Under the pieces are notes generated by a model. That model was not told the origin of the DNA. It saw nothing but the letters and a program-made list of their open reading frames with translations, and did not search any database. 64,000 nucleotides of DNA, from NCBI GenBank assembly GCA_964017125.1, contig OZ024912.1, positions 81,526,175-81,590,174 of the forward strand, read 5' to 3'. The position numbers and the translations under genes are program-made. Source of the stretch: Flabesymbios commensalis (lineage: Eukaryota > Annelida > Polychaeta > Terebellida > Flabelligeridae). Shown here one piece after another: positions 20,811 to 31,579 of the stretch. Every line of letters begins with the position of its first letter. Within the stretch, counting starts at the first letter, position 1.

Positions 20811-22611
20811 AATAATAATGGGTTGGTATGAATAGCGAGGGAGACCTATAAAGCGAGAGAGGATCAATAAGAGGCCGAATGTCTGTAGGCCCCCTTTATG
20901 AGATGGCAATTTATCACTAAATATACAAATATATGGTATAAACATCATAATATACATATAACTGTATCGAAACCGGCTAAAATTATTAAAGTTGAGAAAA
21001 TAAACGATAACAACAACGAGGGAGACAATTATACGATTGCTGGCGGCCGGCCGACATTTTGTCAGATTGCCCAGTCGGCCAACAGTGGGGCCATCTGGTG
21101 AATAGGACGGGTTGTCACAAGTGACAGGTACCTGGGTACAGTACTGAAGCAATCAGGAAGCAATCCTGTGTATATATGACATATATATAATATCAGCATA
21201 AGATCATACATTCATTATCCACATTCTCAATTACTGTTTGTTCACAGTTGTGGTCTTCGCCGTTCTTTTGCGTTTCTTTTGGCCAGGCTTGGTACCATTG
21301 GCGGTGGAGCGTAGAATCGTTAATGCAGCGTCACTTGAACGATGTTGTCGGGGTTTGTGTGAGAAATTTAAGTAGAAGGCGATCTCTTTGTTCTTTAGTT
21401 TTATTAATCCATGGCTGACTCAAGCTGTCGTGATCTGAGTGATGACATCAAAACGCCTTGAGTGTCACGTACGGAGGCCTACAATCATATATCGACACAT
21501 TTACCGGCGAATGCAAGAAGCTGTCGTGATCTCAGTGATGACAAGTGGACTACAATTGAAGATCAAACTCGATCAAATCACTGCTGCATAGGGTTGGCGT
21601 TAATATCATTTAAAAGAAAGTAACGTTAAAAAATCAAATAATTACACTATACAATAAGGCCTATGTAGGCTATCATTTATATTAAGTTTTAGTACTGTAG
21701 ATATAGTCCATACCTGTCACTTACAAATGTATCGAGATTATTAAAAGGGTTTTCAGTAATTGATAGTTCTCTTAAATACAATCGGTTTAGGAATTTGAAG
21801 AATAAAATATATCCTTTATTGTATCAGAATCCTGATTAAACGTAAAAGTTTATGTTATCGTTTTACTATCAGTTGATTACGAACGGAGGTGTGAAATGCA
21901 GCTGGTGTTCTACCCACTGTTGTCGTCAATTGCATTTTGGACGATTTTTTATCTACTGTTGTTGTTAATTGCGTTTCAGGTTGTGTTGTATCCACAAGTT
22001 TATTGTGTTTTAGGTTGTTTTCTTTTCATTTGCATTTCACCTAGACCGACTCTTATATACACAGAGAGCTTTGATGTATATATATCTGAATGGCATAGAA
22101 ATCCAGATGCACCCAGTTTATAAAGTAATCTCGGTCGCTTCAAGGTATTGTTATAGTATAATAGCCTATAGGTTAAATACAGTGTTCTTTCTTATTTTTA
22201 TATTTTGGCTGATTACTAACGATTCGTGTAGATGAGCCAGTGGTAACGTTAGATACATGTAGGCCTCCTATACATAATCTTTTATGTTCGTGTATTAGCA
22301 GGAACGCGAGCGGCTAAGTGATTACCGGGTACACACCAGGTGTCGCTCACAGCCACCTGTCAAGGACAAAGCGAAAGAGACTTTCAAACGAAGCGAAGTC
22401 TCTTTCGATCACAAAACTGGACCTGTATAGTCTCCCAAATAAAAAAAATAATAATAACAATTGTATACGAACAATACAAGCATATATTTTATTGCGACAT
22501 CGATAAATACATCATATACATTTATTACACGGTCACTGCTATACGAAGCCTCTTATTGATCCTCTCTCGCTTTATAGGTCTCCCTCGCTTTTCATACCCA
22601 CCGATAATAAT
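20811..22611. mobile_element. 1.8-kb element with ~65-bp near-perfect TIRs
   Basis: The left arm (20,811-20,875: GGTATGAATAGCGAGGGAGA, then CCTATAAAGCGAGAGAGGAT) is repeated inverted at 22,548-22,611. The interior has a 30-bp direct repeat (AAGCTGTCGTGATCT at 21,425 and 21,520). On the minus strand, a reading from ~21,411 to 21,240 ends in a basic tail (GQKKRKRTAK) and a TAA; it may be the last exon of a transposase, but a second frame is equally open. Superfamily unresolved. Confidence 0.6.
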
Positions 22612-22744
22612 TGTATTGTTTTGTTGTTTGTGAATGTACACAGTTACTGTGTTTTTATTCAATAAATGATTCTGATTCTGAGATATCAACACTGACAACA
22701 CGTTACATGGCCCACGGCACGGGTTAGGCTAGCTAGGCTAGATC

Positions 22745-23169
22745 TATACCCGCCGTCAGATTAACTTGTATCGCATGTTTTTCGCCGATTTCTCAGTCAA
22801 TTCTCAACCGATTTTCATGAAATTTTGTATGGACTATTTGCGGGTCACTCGGCGACTACCGTGAAATTTTCATCGGAAAATATTGTATAGCTAAAAAGTT
22901 AGACCATCTGGCATGTAAGGCAATTCAGGGCTAAAAAAAAACTTTCATTTAACCAGTTTAATGGGTTTATAGAGGGACGTCGTAATTTCAAATTTACTAC
23001 ATGTCAAATGGTCTAACTTTTGAACTACATGATATTTTTTTATGAAAATTCACGGTAGTCGCCGCGTGACTAGAAAATACTCCGGGCAAAATTTCATCAA
23101 AATCGGTTGAGAATTGACTGAGAAATCGGCGAAAAACATGCGATACAAGTTAATCTGACGGCGGGTATA
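22745..23169. mobile_element. 425-bp foldback element (subfamily A)
   Basis: Starts TATACCCGCCGTCAGATTAA and ends with its complement. Arms are ~190 bp and highly similar, including TCGCATGTTTTTCGCCGATT, TAGACCATYTGRCATGTA and the CGGCGACTACCGTGAA block. No coding capacity. Related partial copies: 44,480-44,665 and 6095-6250. Confidence 0.8.
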
Positions 23170-23655
23170 AGGTCTCACCACCCTAAATAAGCCGAAATCA
23201 CGGCAGGTGTATACTAATTATGGAATCATCACACAAAATATTTTCAATGCGGCTGCTTCAACCTCTGTTAAATTAAAAACAAATACAAAGAAGTTATATT
23301 TCTGTGAATATTTAATAAGTACATGATGTCTCCTTCATCCCGGATATCAGATATGACTGTTTCGTGATAATCTGACAGGGATACAGTGGGTTAAAAGGAT
23401 GTATGTCTGGTCTGTGAAAGTGGGTATAAATTTAAGCGTAATTTGAGCTATAGTGACCTTTTTGCACACTAGGGGGCCTAGCTCAAAATCTGTCTGGGTA
23501 GCAACCCCTTATCGGAGCTGTTTTTGAAAATGCACAGTCCAGGCTTCATTATGATATGCGGCACTAGATAGGGGGGAGGGCAAAAAGAAGTAAAATCGGC
23601 ACGTGGAATTGAGGCATTTTACATGTATTTCAATGGGACTGGCATTTGGGGTGGT
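23170..23655 (+). mobile_element. TIR element GGTCTCACCACCC, copy 1
   Basis: Bounded by GGTCTCACCACCC and GGGGTGGTGAGACC; ~486 bp, non-coding. A second copy in opposite orientation lies at 24,166-24,656. This one sits flush against the foldback element to its left. Confidence 0.7.
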
Positions 23656-24165
23656 GAGACCATAGACTACACAGTACACTGTACTACTACACGAACACGG
23701 TCACCACTCGTCCACTGGTCACGGCATTCAAGGTCAACTTTTTCAAATTCTGGTGTATAACCTCTACTAGACTGGTAGATAAAAGATATAATATCAAAAT
23801 AAAATCATAATCCATGCAAAAAAGTGTGACATAAACTCATTTCTTACCCTTATTCGTATAATTAACAAATCAGAAAAAAAGTCACATGTCACAGTGCGAC
23901 TGTACCAGAAAGATTGTCTGACCCCGATGAACAGCACAAACTGTGCTCAAACGGTTAATTCTAGCCGGTCCTACTCAACTAAGGATAATGTAGCCAGTGA
24001 GTGTAACGTTAGACTAGACCTATATATTATAGGTCTATCACACACAGATTATCTTATCGAATTATTACAACTCGCTAAATTCCTTTAGGTGACTGTTACA
24101 TTGATGAAATAATTAGATCTATATATACTGTACATGTTGTGTAGAAGAGATAGTCATATACTGAT
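23656..24165. other. Spacer between two opposed TIR elements
   Basis: ~510 bp without recognisable genes. A 64-codon frame at 23,894-24,088 has no known similarity. Confidence 0.5.
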
Positions 24166-24656
24166 GGTCTCACCACCACAAATGCCAGTCCCATTGAAAC
24201 ACATGTAAACTGCCTCAATTCCGCAGGCCGATTTCACCATTTTTCACCCTATTAGATATTTAGTGTGACATATCAGGATAAAGCTTGAGATGTCCTTGTT
24301 CGAAAACAGGCCCGCTATGGGTATGGTTACCAGACAGATTTTGAGCTACGCCCCCTAGAGTGTAAAAAAGTCAATACTGTTAAAATTGGGCTATAATCCG
24401 TGCTCTCTTTCACAGAACAGACACACATCATTTTAACCCACTGTATCCCTGCGAGGTTATCATGAAACAGTTATATCTGATATCCTTGACAAAGAAGATA
24501 ACGTGGGCTTATTAAATATTCACAAAATTATTACTTCTTTGTATTTTATTTTGTTTCAATAGAGGTTGGAACAGCCGCATTAAAAATATTTTGTGTGATG
24601 ATTCCATCATTAGTATACACCTCCCTGGATTTCGGCTTATTTAGGGTGGTGAGACC
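24166..24656 (-). mobile_element. TIR element GGTCTCACCACCC, copy 2 (inverted)
   Basis: Starts GGTCTCACCACC and ends GGGTGGTGAGACC. Its interior is the complement of 23,170-23,655 (for example CCACTGTATCCCTG here, CAGGGATACAGTGG there), with moderate divergence. Together the two copies form a long inverted repeat. Confidence 0.7.
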
Positions 24657-24719
24657 ATATAGGGACGTCATACAGGGCAATAGGTTGAGCCAATGCAATG
24701 CAAAATTTCATCATCCAAA

Positions 24720-25221
24720 ATGTCATCATGACATAGGGTACAGACCCGGTGTCGTATCCTGAGGGTTCCCCCGTGCTGAGAGTTCCCCTCCCGCCCATCT
24801 GCGCATGCGCGACTATGAGTGGAACGGCTGGTATATGTCACTCATATGTCACTCATATTCTGAGAGTCCTCCCCCCCCAGGCTCACAGTTCCCCACCTAT
24901 CATGCTTTGCTGTGCTGAGTGCTGAGTGTTCACACCTCCCCCTACGCCTTCAGCTGCCCTGAGTGTTCCCCTCTGGCTATATTCCCCCTGCCTTCCCTAT
25001 TGACCACAATATAGAATGTATATTATATATTACATCAAATACATTAAGTAGTTTTTATACCTATATTGATAGCGAAATGTTGTAAATGATTTTCTGCCTA
25101 ATCCTCTAGGACAAGTTTTAAATATTTTTCTCAATGCATTTTATTTCAAAATTCAAGTCATAATGAACTGTTGCTATATATATTGATTATTTTGATCATA
25201 TTGTTCCATATTGAGGGGGGG
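24720..25221. repeat. Degenerate TGAGTGTTCCCC-type short repeats
   Basis: Several inverted relatives of the GGGGGAACACTCAGCCC repeat found at 36.2-42.4 kb (GTGCTGAGAGTTCCCC, then CCTGAGTGTTCCCC). Also includes TATGTCACTCA doublets. Confidence 0.5.
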
Positions 25222-26480
25222 GACACTCCCCAGTCAACAATTTGAGGTCACCATGATGTCACAGTGACCTCACATTTATCTCACGGTGATGTCACAGTCG
25301 TGAGGTCACTGCGACATCAAATTGAAGCCTCACCTGGATATCACGATGACGTCACAGTGATGAGGTCACATAGCCCTCATACGTCTATGTCACTGTGACA
25401 TCACAGTGGTGAGGTCACTGCGACATCAAATTGAAGCCTCACCTGGATATCACGATGACATCACAGTGATGAGGTCACACAGCCCTCACACTTCTATGTC
25501 ACTGTGACATCACAGTGGTGAGGTCACTGCGACATCAAATTGAAGCCTCACCTGGATATCACGATGACATCACAGTGATGAGGTCACACAGCCCTCATAC
25601 TGCTATGTCACTGTGACATCACAGTGGTGAGGTCACTGCGACATCAAATTGAAGCCTCACCTGGATATCACGATGACATCACAGTGATGAGATCACACAG
25701 CCCTCACACTGCTATGTCACTGTGACATCACAGTGGTGAGGTCACTGCGACATCAAATTGAAGCCTCACCTGGATATCACGATGACATCACAGTGATGAG
25801 GTCACACATCCCTCACACTGATATGTCACTGTGACATCACAATGGTGAGGTCACTGCGACATCAAATTGAAGCCTCACCTGGATATCACGATGACATCAC
25901 AGTGATGAGATCACACAGCCCTCACACTGCTATGTCACTGTGACATCACAGTGGTGAGGTCACTGCGACATCAAATTAAAGCCTCACTTGGATATCACTA
26001 TGACATCACAGTGATGAGGTCACACAGCCCTCACACTGCTATGTCACTGTGACATCAAAGTGGCGAGGTCACTGCGACATCAAATTGAAGCCTCACCTGG
26101 ATATCACGATGACATCACAGTGATGAGCTCACAAAGTCCTCATGATGTGAGGTCACCGTGACATCAAAGTGGAGCCTCACCTGGATATCACGATGACATC
26201 ACAGTGATGAGCTCAGAAATTTCTCATACTGTGAGGTCACTGTGGCATCAAATTGAAGCCTTACCTGGATATCACGATGACATCACAATGACATCACAGT
26301 CCTCATACTGAGAGGTCACGGTGACATAACAGTAAGAGCTCACACAGCCCTCGTACTGTCAGGCCACGGTGACATCAGAGTGATGAGCTCACACAGCCCA
26401 CATACTGTGACATCACAGTGATGTATTAACATAACCCTCATACTGTCACAGTGATGAGCCCACACAGACCCATACCATTT
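25222..26480. repeat. 109-bp satellite array, ~8 regular units plus degenerate tail
   Basis: The word GCGACATCAAATTGAAGCC recurs at 25,311, 25,420, 25,529, 25,638, 25,747, 25,856, 25,965 and 26,074, an exact 109-bp period. Units are rich in TGAGGTCACTG and GATGACATCACAGTGATGAG, which are partly self-complementary. Units decay after 26,130. Confidence 0.92.
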
Positions 26481-26639
26481 GCCTTCCAGAAACGTGTACT
26501 GTTAAATCCTATTATCGATATTTTAACTTATCTATCTTACCTATCAGTCGTCCATAAAAAAATATTGCATCGAAAGCAAGCAATCTACTTTTTATAAACA
26601 TTATAACTCGGACCACAATAATCTGACCAGCCTGTGAGT

Positions 26640-26645
26640 TTTATT
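26640..26645 (-). terminator. Poly(A) signal AATAAA
   Basis: AATAAA on the minus strand (TTTATT on plus) lies ~70 bp downstream of the stop codon of the terminal exon at 26,714. This is a reasonable cleavage signal for that gene. Confidence 0.5.
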
Positions 26646-26713
26646 CACATGTATCAACCTTTTAAGGGTAGGACAATACTTAATAACATTTCAAAAAAAT
26701 ATTTTCAAAGCAT

Positions 26714-26865
26714 TTACACAGCCTTCAACAGTCTCCTCTTGAGGTGAGTTCTGGAATTAGAATTATATATCTCAATTTGTTGATTAATCTCCACCTTGAC
26801 CATAGTATTGTGAATTTTGGTTCCTCGCTTTACCTCCAACTCCTTTTGTTTATGTCTGCAGCACT
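26714..26865 (-). CDS. Probable terminal coding exon of an unidentified host gene
   Basis: A strong acceptor (GTGTATCTGTTTTCAG) precedes 26,865. The exon opens with AG, which completes a codon left with one base by the previous exon, then encodes CCRHKQKELEVKRGTKIHNT, MVKVEINQQIEIYNSNSRTH and LKRRLLKAV before TAA at 26,716-26,714. The tail is basic with Glu/Lys-rich helices. A poly(A) signal lies ~70 bp further on. The previous exon candidate (29,576-29,453) ends with one base (A), so AAG (Lys) would be formed at the junction. I do not recognise the protein family. Confidence 0.6.
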
Positions 26866-28324
26866 CTGAAAACAGATACACATATTTTAGCAAATGCAAA
26901 CCTAATTGATACACCAACAGAGTATACTCCACAAGTTAACGAGTCCACATGATAGTTAGCTGCTTTTTTTGGAAATTGGCTGCCCATTGATTTAGGGGAG
27001 GGGGGTATTGTCTCTCATGAGTATATCTACCGACACATAAAAATATAAGCAACATGGTCCGAATAACAAGTATTGTCAATAACAAAATGCCGCAGCGGAT
27101 GGAAACCAAGCGGCGCTTTAATCATTCCCTAGTAGTCTATCAGTTTGTCTAAGTGATTGGCCAGGAAGTGTGTATTGTTGCATTACAGTTTAACCAATTT
27201 ATGGGATATATTTTTCTTCGGGCAACCAGCAATTCTGACAAACAACTTAGGGTTGTGACTTGGCTGTTGGCCGGGTACAGGGTACTTTGACGCTTATTTT
27301 GGACACTGATGTGGAACCATAAAGGAACTGCATTCCAAATTAGAGTCACTTATGCTTTCAGTAGTACCACACCTAGTTGGGTATGCAACAGCGAGAGTAC
27401 AGTATTGGTGATCTTAATGGTGTACCATGCGAGAATGAAGTATTGGTGATCCTAAAACTATCATTTTATCATTTTTTGTTACATTTGTAAGAACTTTGTT
27501 ACAATAATAGTCCAGTTTCTCAGCCTACCATCAAGTTCCTGTTACAGCAATCATCAAAGGGAAGCTGCAGCCTCCTCATATCTGGACTTAATCTTTGGGC
27601 GAATTGCCAGTGGCATACCCTGGTTTCTTCGATCAGTGCAGGCGGTGGTGAAGGCTGTGGTAGCCTTGAATAACCAGTGATAGAGTGTTGGACATTAGGT
27701 CTCTCACGTGGGATGAATAGTGTTACCCCTGCTATTGTTACTCTGGGGACTATCCGACCCGAGGATAGCGGAGTTGTGCAAAATGCCAGTTTAAGCATTA
27801 ATTTGCATAGCGAAACCCAAGTCTCCGGCCGTCTGGGCATGTCCGCGTGTAAATCCCATAGACATGTCCAGAACCCCTTTGCGGGCGAGCGAAGGAAAAC
27901 ACTCTAAATAACCCACCAATAACCCACCTATCACCCCCACCCTTTCATCATCATCTGTACATCATTCATCTTATCAATTGACTACAACGTTTTATTGTAT
28001 TACAATGTCACTTAAATGACCATTTGTGCCGAAAAGTGACGTAAAGCAGTAATTTACTACTACTACCGTTACATTATTACAAACTTCGTTACAATAATCA
28101 ATACTTCACTATTGTTATTACATACCCTCTGGAAGTGAGTACTGCAAATGAATCATAAGCCAAATGTTTACATTTGTTACGGGGTTCTTTACATTTGGCT
28201 CACTGTGGAAATATTGTAGTGCAGCTGAAGTGAAGAAAGGCATTACCACGGAAATTAGCAATGTCCAAAATACAACATACTCTTGATTTTGTATTTACCG
28301 CCCTTTTTTGTGACGAATATGAAA
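26866..28324. other. Intron or intergenic stretch with no assigned exon
   Basis: Contains a direct repeat (GCGAGARTRMAGTATTGGTGA at ~27,395 and ~27,430) and overlapping 106-codon (minus) and 76-codon (plus) frames at 27,520-27,907 that lack splice context or recognised similarity. Confidence 0.4.
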
Positions 28325-29205
28325 TGGACGCCTTTATGCACAACTGGACCAACCTCCAAAAGTTCGTTTTGAGATGAATGCAGTTAAAGTGTATGGTCTA
28401 CTGTAAATTCAAGAAAGCAAATGAGCAAAATATTGAGTTGAACTAACACACGGCATCCACATTCTCAATTCATGGAACATACCCACATCTTCAGATACCT
28501 CCGGTTTCGAGCCTCGCCGCCTCAAATAAACTGTGGTCTAGTTGTGCATAAATCATTTCGATTTATGCACAACCTGACCAACCCACATTTCTTGTAAATT
28601 CCACAAATACAAATATATGTAGAAAATTTACAATAATAAGCACATTGTAGACTCTCTGTGTCGTCTGTAGATCTATTCAGAAGTTTCCATCATAAAAATA
28701 TGTGTTACTCTCTATAGTTTGTGTAAAATCATGGAGACTGCGCGGATGATCGAAAAAATAATGGTGTGGGCTGGTCCATTTGTGCATAAATCAATATTAA
28801 GATTTTTATTTACGCACAAGTGGACCAAGCCAAAATTATTGTTAATTTAACAAATGTTAAGTAAAATACAGCAATAAGCATATTACAGTTTATCTACATC
28901 TTCTGTAGATGTAGCTGTGGAATGTCTTTAGTACAATACATGTAATTTATAAAGCTTAGGTGAAATCACAGGGACTGTGAGGCTGATGGAAGAAATGAAT
29001 GTGTGGGTTGGTCCAGTTGTGCATAGATCAATATGAAGATTTTACATGTGTTGGTTTGGTTCACCGCCGCCAGGTGGCATAATGGGTTTAATTTGGACTT
29101 CCGGGTAATTTTTAAATAAAGGCTATACATAATGTCTATCACTTGGCACACTTAATTCATTTTTGAATTTTTGGGGGTTGGCTCAGCTGTGCATAAAGGC
29201 GTCCA
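28325..29205. mobile_element. ~880-bp TIR element with internal GTTGTGCATAAATC palindromes
   Basis: TGGACGCCTTTATGCACA at the left is inverted at the right (TGTGCATAAAGGCGTCCA). The terminal word GGTCCAGTTGTGCATAAATC is reused inside at ~28,540, ~28,770 and ~29,010, alternately inverted, giving several nested hairpins and a ~230-bp repeated layout. Non-coding. Confidence 0.65.
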
Positions 29206-29223
29206 AATAAGCAAAACTGATTA

Positions 29224-29440
29224 TTAACCCTTGTGCTGCTGGAATCGTAGGCACTATACATACGGTTTTAGATCAATAGAAATATCACAAAATTTGTTTA
29301 CATATTTTTTAGTAGATGATTAGCTAATCCAATAATTAAATCTGGGAGGTGTCTATTTTTCATAAATTAAAATATTTTTCGTTATTTGAAGCGGGAAATT
29401 GTGTTAGCAATTCCAACTTCGAATGATTGAAAAATAAGAA
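29224..29440. mobile_element. F2 MITE copy beside a splice donor
   Basis: Begins TTAACCCTTGTGCTGCTGG, runs through the F2-type tail, and ends with the hairpin 29,371-29,436 (TTTGAAGCGGGAAATTG / complement). Its far terminus is missing, and it lies ~12 bp from the donor at 29,452. Confidence 0.6.
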
Positions 29441-29452
29441 CAAACAACTTAC

Positions 29453-29576
29453 TATGGATAGACTTCTGGAAGGCCTTTGGCAAGGCAGGTTTTTCGTTAC
29501 CATCAGTCCTGGTGTATTGAACCAGCAGTGCATATCCCTCACAGCCTCTCCAATAGGCTTGAATGCAATGATTAAC
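29453..29576 (-). CDS. Probable internal exon of an unidentified host gene
   Basis: The acceptor CCTCACTATTTCAG precedes 29,576 and the donor GTAAGTTG follows 29,453; the exon is 124 nt. Phase 0 gives VNHCIQAYWRGCEGYALLVQ then YTRTDGNEKPALPKAFQKSI, and leaves one base, which fits the terminal exon at 26,865. IQAYWRGCEGY loosely resembles a calmodulin-binding IQ motif. A second frame (LIIAFKPIGEAVRD...) is also open, so the phase is inferred from the downstream exon. The intron just upstream (29,577-29,660) is duplicated at 32,072-32,155, acceptor included. Confidence 0.5.
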
Positions 29577-29659
29577 CTGAAATAGTGAGGTAATAAGCAT
29601 GATAATATGACACAGTTATGTTTAGAGAAGAAACTTAAATATTAAAAAACAAAGGTCAA

Positions 29660-30741
29660 GTTTAAAGCTTGGTATGTATCAATGTATCAATTAATTTAAC
29701 TCCTCTCTGTTTAGGCACAGTGCACGATATCAGAAATGCATAATACAAGAAATATACAACTCTAACATCATCATTTCAGTGTACGGATGGGTTTTCCCTT
29801 ATATCTCTCTAACCATTCGACCGATAAACACATGTAATATATAATTGGGCCAATAGTTCTAGAGAACAACTCTTTTAATCTAAAGATATGTGGTTGACGG
29901 CACAAGTGTGATAACACGTTGGATTATTCATTTATAGATCACACCTTGATATTAAAAATGTTGACTCTACTATTCTCCAGGACCCCATCCATCCTTGTTG
30001 GACAGACGATCAGAGAGAAAATTTGAACTAATGTCTTTGCCCCAAAACGGGCGATAGTCGGCTATTCCAACTCATGTCAGTGTGATTTTTAACATGTAAA
30101 CATAATAGTTCACAGTCTGAACACACATGATATGGTTTTAAAAAAATTGTCGACGTTAAAGTGATTACTTTTTTTTCTATAGCGGAAAAATTTAAAATTG
30201 CAGCCCTGCAGGGAACATTTTGTTCAGTATCGCGTAGTGAAAAGCTATGCAATTCTGCCTATAGGCCTACACTAATCAAATTAATTTTATGGAAATATAT
30301 ATACATCAATGATAAGGTTGTAATGTCAGTCAAAGTTTGACAGAGACAATCGTTAAGTAATCATTTTCAAACAAAATATTCCCTGCAGTGACCTCATTTT
30401 TTTCGTATTTTGCCCATGTTCTAACTTATCTGAGCTATTAGTGAAATACATGTATGTAATTCACGCATTCATGATATGGATACTTCCAAAATTGTGTATC
30501 ACATTAACAAGAAAAATTGCTAATCGAAAAAAAATCAAGGTCACAAGAGTTTATAGGAAGGTCAAATATGAACTCAAGCAGGGATCAGGCATGACTATCC
30601 TGCCTGTAACGCGAAAGGAGTTATAGAGCTAAGAGTGTAATGTTAAAAGGCTACAGCCAAAATTTGACTGATGCTTAAAAGCTAACATAAAGATGGAATT
30701 AGCAAAGTAGTGGAAAAATAAAGTAACCTTACAAAAGTTAT
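29660..30741. other. Non-coding; partial repeat copy
   Basis: 30,215-30,390 is a copy of the repeat at 12,215-12,390 (CTATGCAATTCTGYC, then ATACATCAATGATAAGG). No exon recognised. Confidence 0.45.
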
Positions 30742-30905
30742 TTAAAAGCAAATCAGTATCCAGCTTTGTTGTAAAATTATGTTGTAAAAGTCTGTTCTTT
30801 CATCGAAAATCTGGGGCCGGAACAGTTGGGCAGCGTCATCTTCAGGCAAGAAGGCTCTGATTAGCAGTAGCACAGCCTTCACTCTTGCCAAGTCATCTAA
30901 AATCA
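30742..30905 (-). CDS. Coding-looking segment, possibly a terminal exon or pseudo-exon
   Basis: After an AG at 30,907-30,906, two bases (TG) and then 53 codons are open: ILDDLARVKAVLLLIRAFLP, EDDAAQLFRPQIFDERTDFY, NIILQQSWILICF, stop at 30,744-30,742. The composition is convincingly protein-like (a helical hydrophobic stretch, then an acidic segment). The acceptor is weak, however, and no donor lies before the stop. It joins in phase to the small exon candidate at 31,529-31,487 (G+TG). It may be the 3' end of one gene or isoform, or a decaying exon. Family unknown. Confidence 0.45.
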
Positions 30906-31486
30906 CTGTTTGGCTTTAAGCCAGTTCTTCCAACTTGGTCAAAACACGCTAGCTCACATCTGAAAAAAAGATAATAGAGTAAGCGCGGCTTGAGTGATGC
31001 GGAGCTCAATGAGTGTGACATTCTGAACGTTTTCCATATTTTTCTATATTTTCAGTCATTGTCATACAAAACAATCTTAACAAATATACCTGTGTAATTT
31101 TTCATTCATATTGTGCATTAAAAAATTCAAAAGTCAAAAACACACGGACTGTTTTGTGCACCTAAGGCGTAATAAAAAAGGCCATTGTAGACAGTTGACA
31201 TTACCGCATAAAAAAATCTTAACAAATTGACAATTTTTTTGGTTATATATTTATTTCTGAAATTCAATAATCAGCAAAAACATACACTTTTTTGTTCACC
31301 TAATGCTATGGCATCCACATCACAACAAAGCAAAAAATCAGAAAGAATTTGAAATAATTTGACTTTGTAAAAGTGGACTGCGGGTTATGGCCCAGGGTGG
31401 AGGTAGTTTTGAGTAGACCCCTATGAGGATTCAATTTTGTAATAGATTTGTACTGTTTAAAAGAATGATTTTGTCCCCCAGCCCAC

Positions 31487-31529
31487 CTGTAAAACAACGT
31501 TTGGATCCCCGACTGAGGAGAAATTGAGG
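31487..31529 (-). CDS. Small exon candidate, 43 nt
   Basis: The acceptor GTTTTTCTTAG precedes 31,529 and the donor GTGGGC follows 31,487. All three frames are open, so phase is ambiguous. One frame (ending T-G) joins the 30,905 segment; another (LNFSSVGDPNVVLQ, ending in phase 0) joins the 29,576 exon. The call rests on splice sites alone. Confidence 0.35.
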
Positions 31530-31579
31530 CTAAGAAAAACATTACCATAATAATATTAGTATGGCCAGGCAACAATCAG

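Noticed and set aside
24800-24811. TGCGCATGCGCG, an NRF-1-like palindrome
   Set aside because: A single occurrence in repeat-rich DNA with no nearby gene start.
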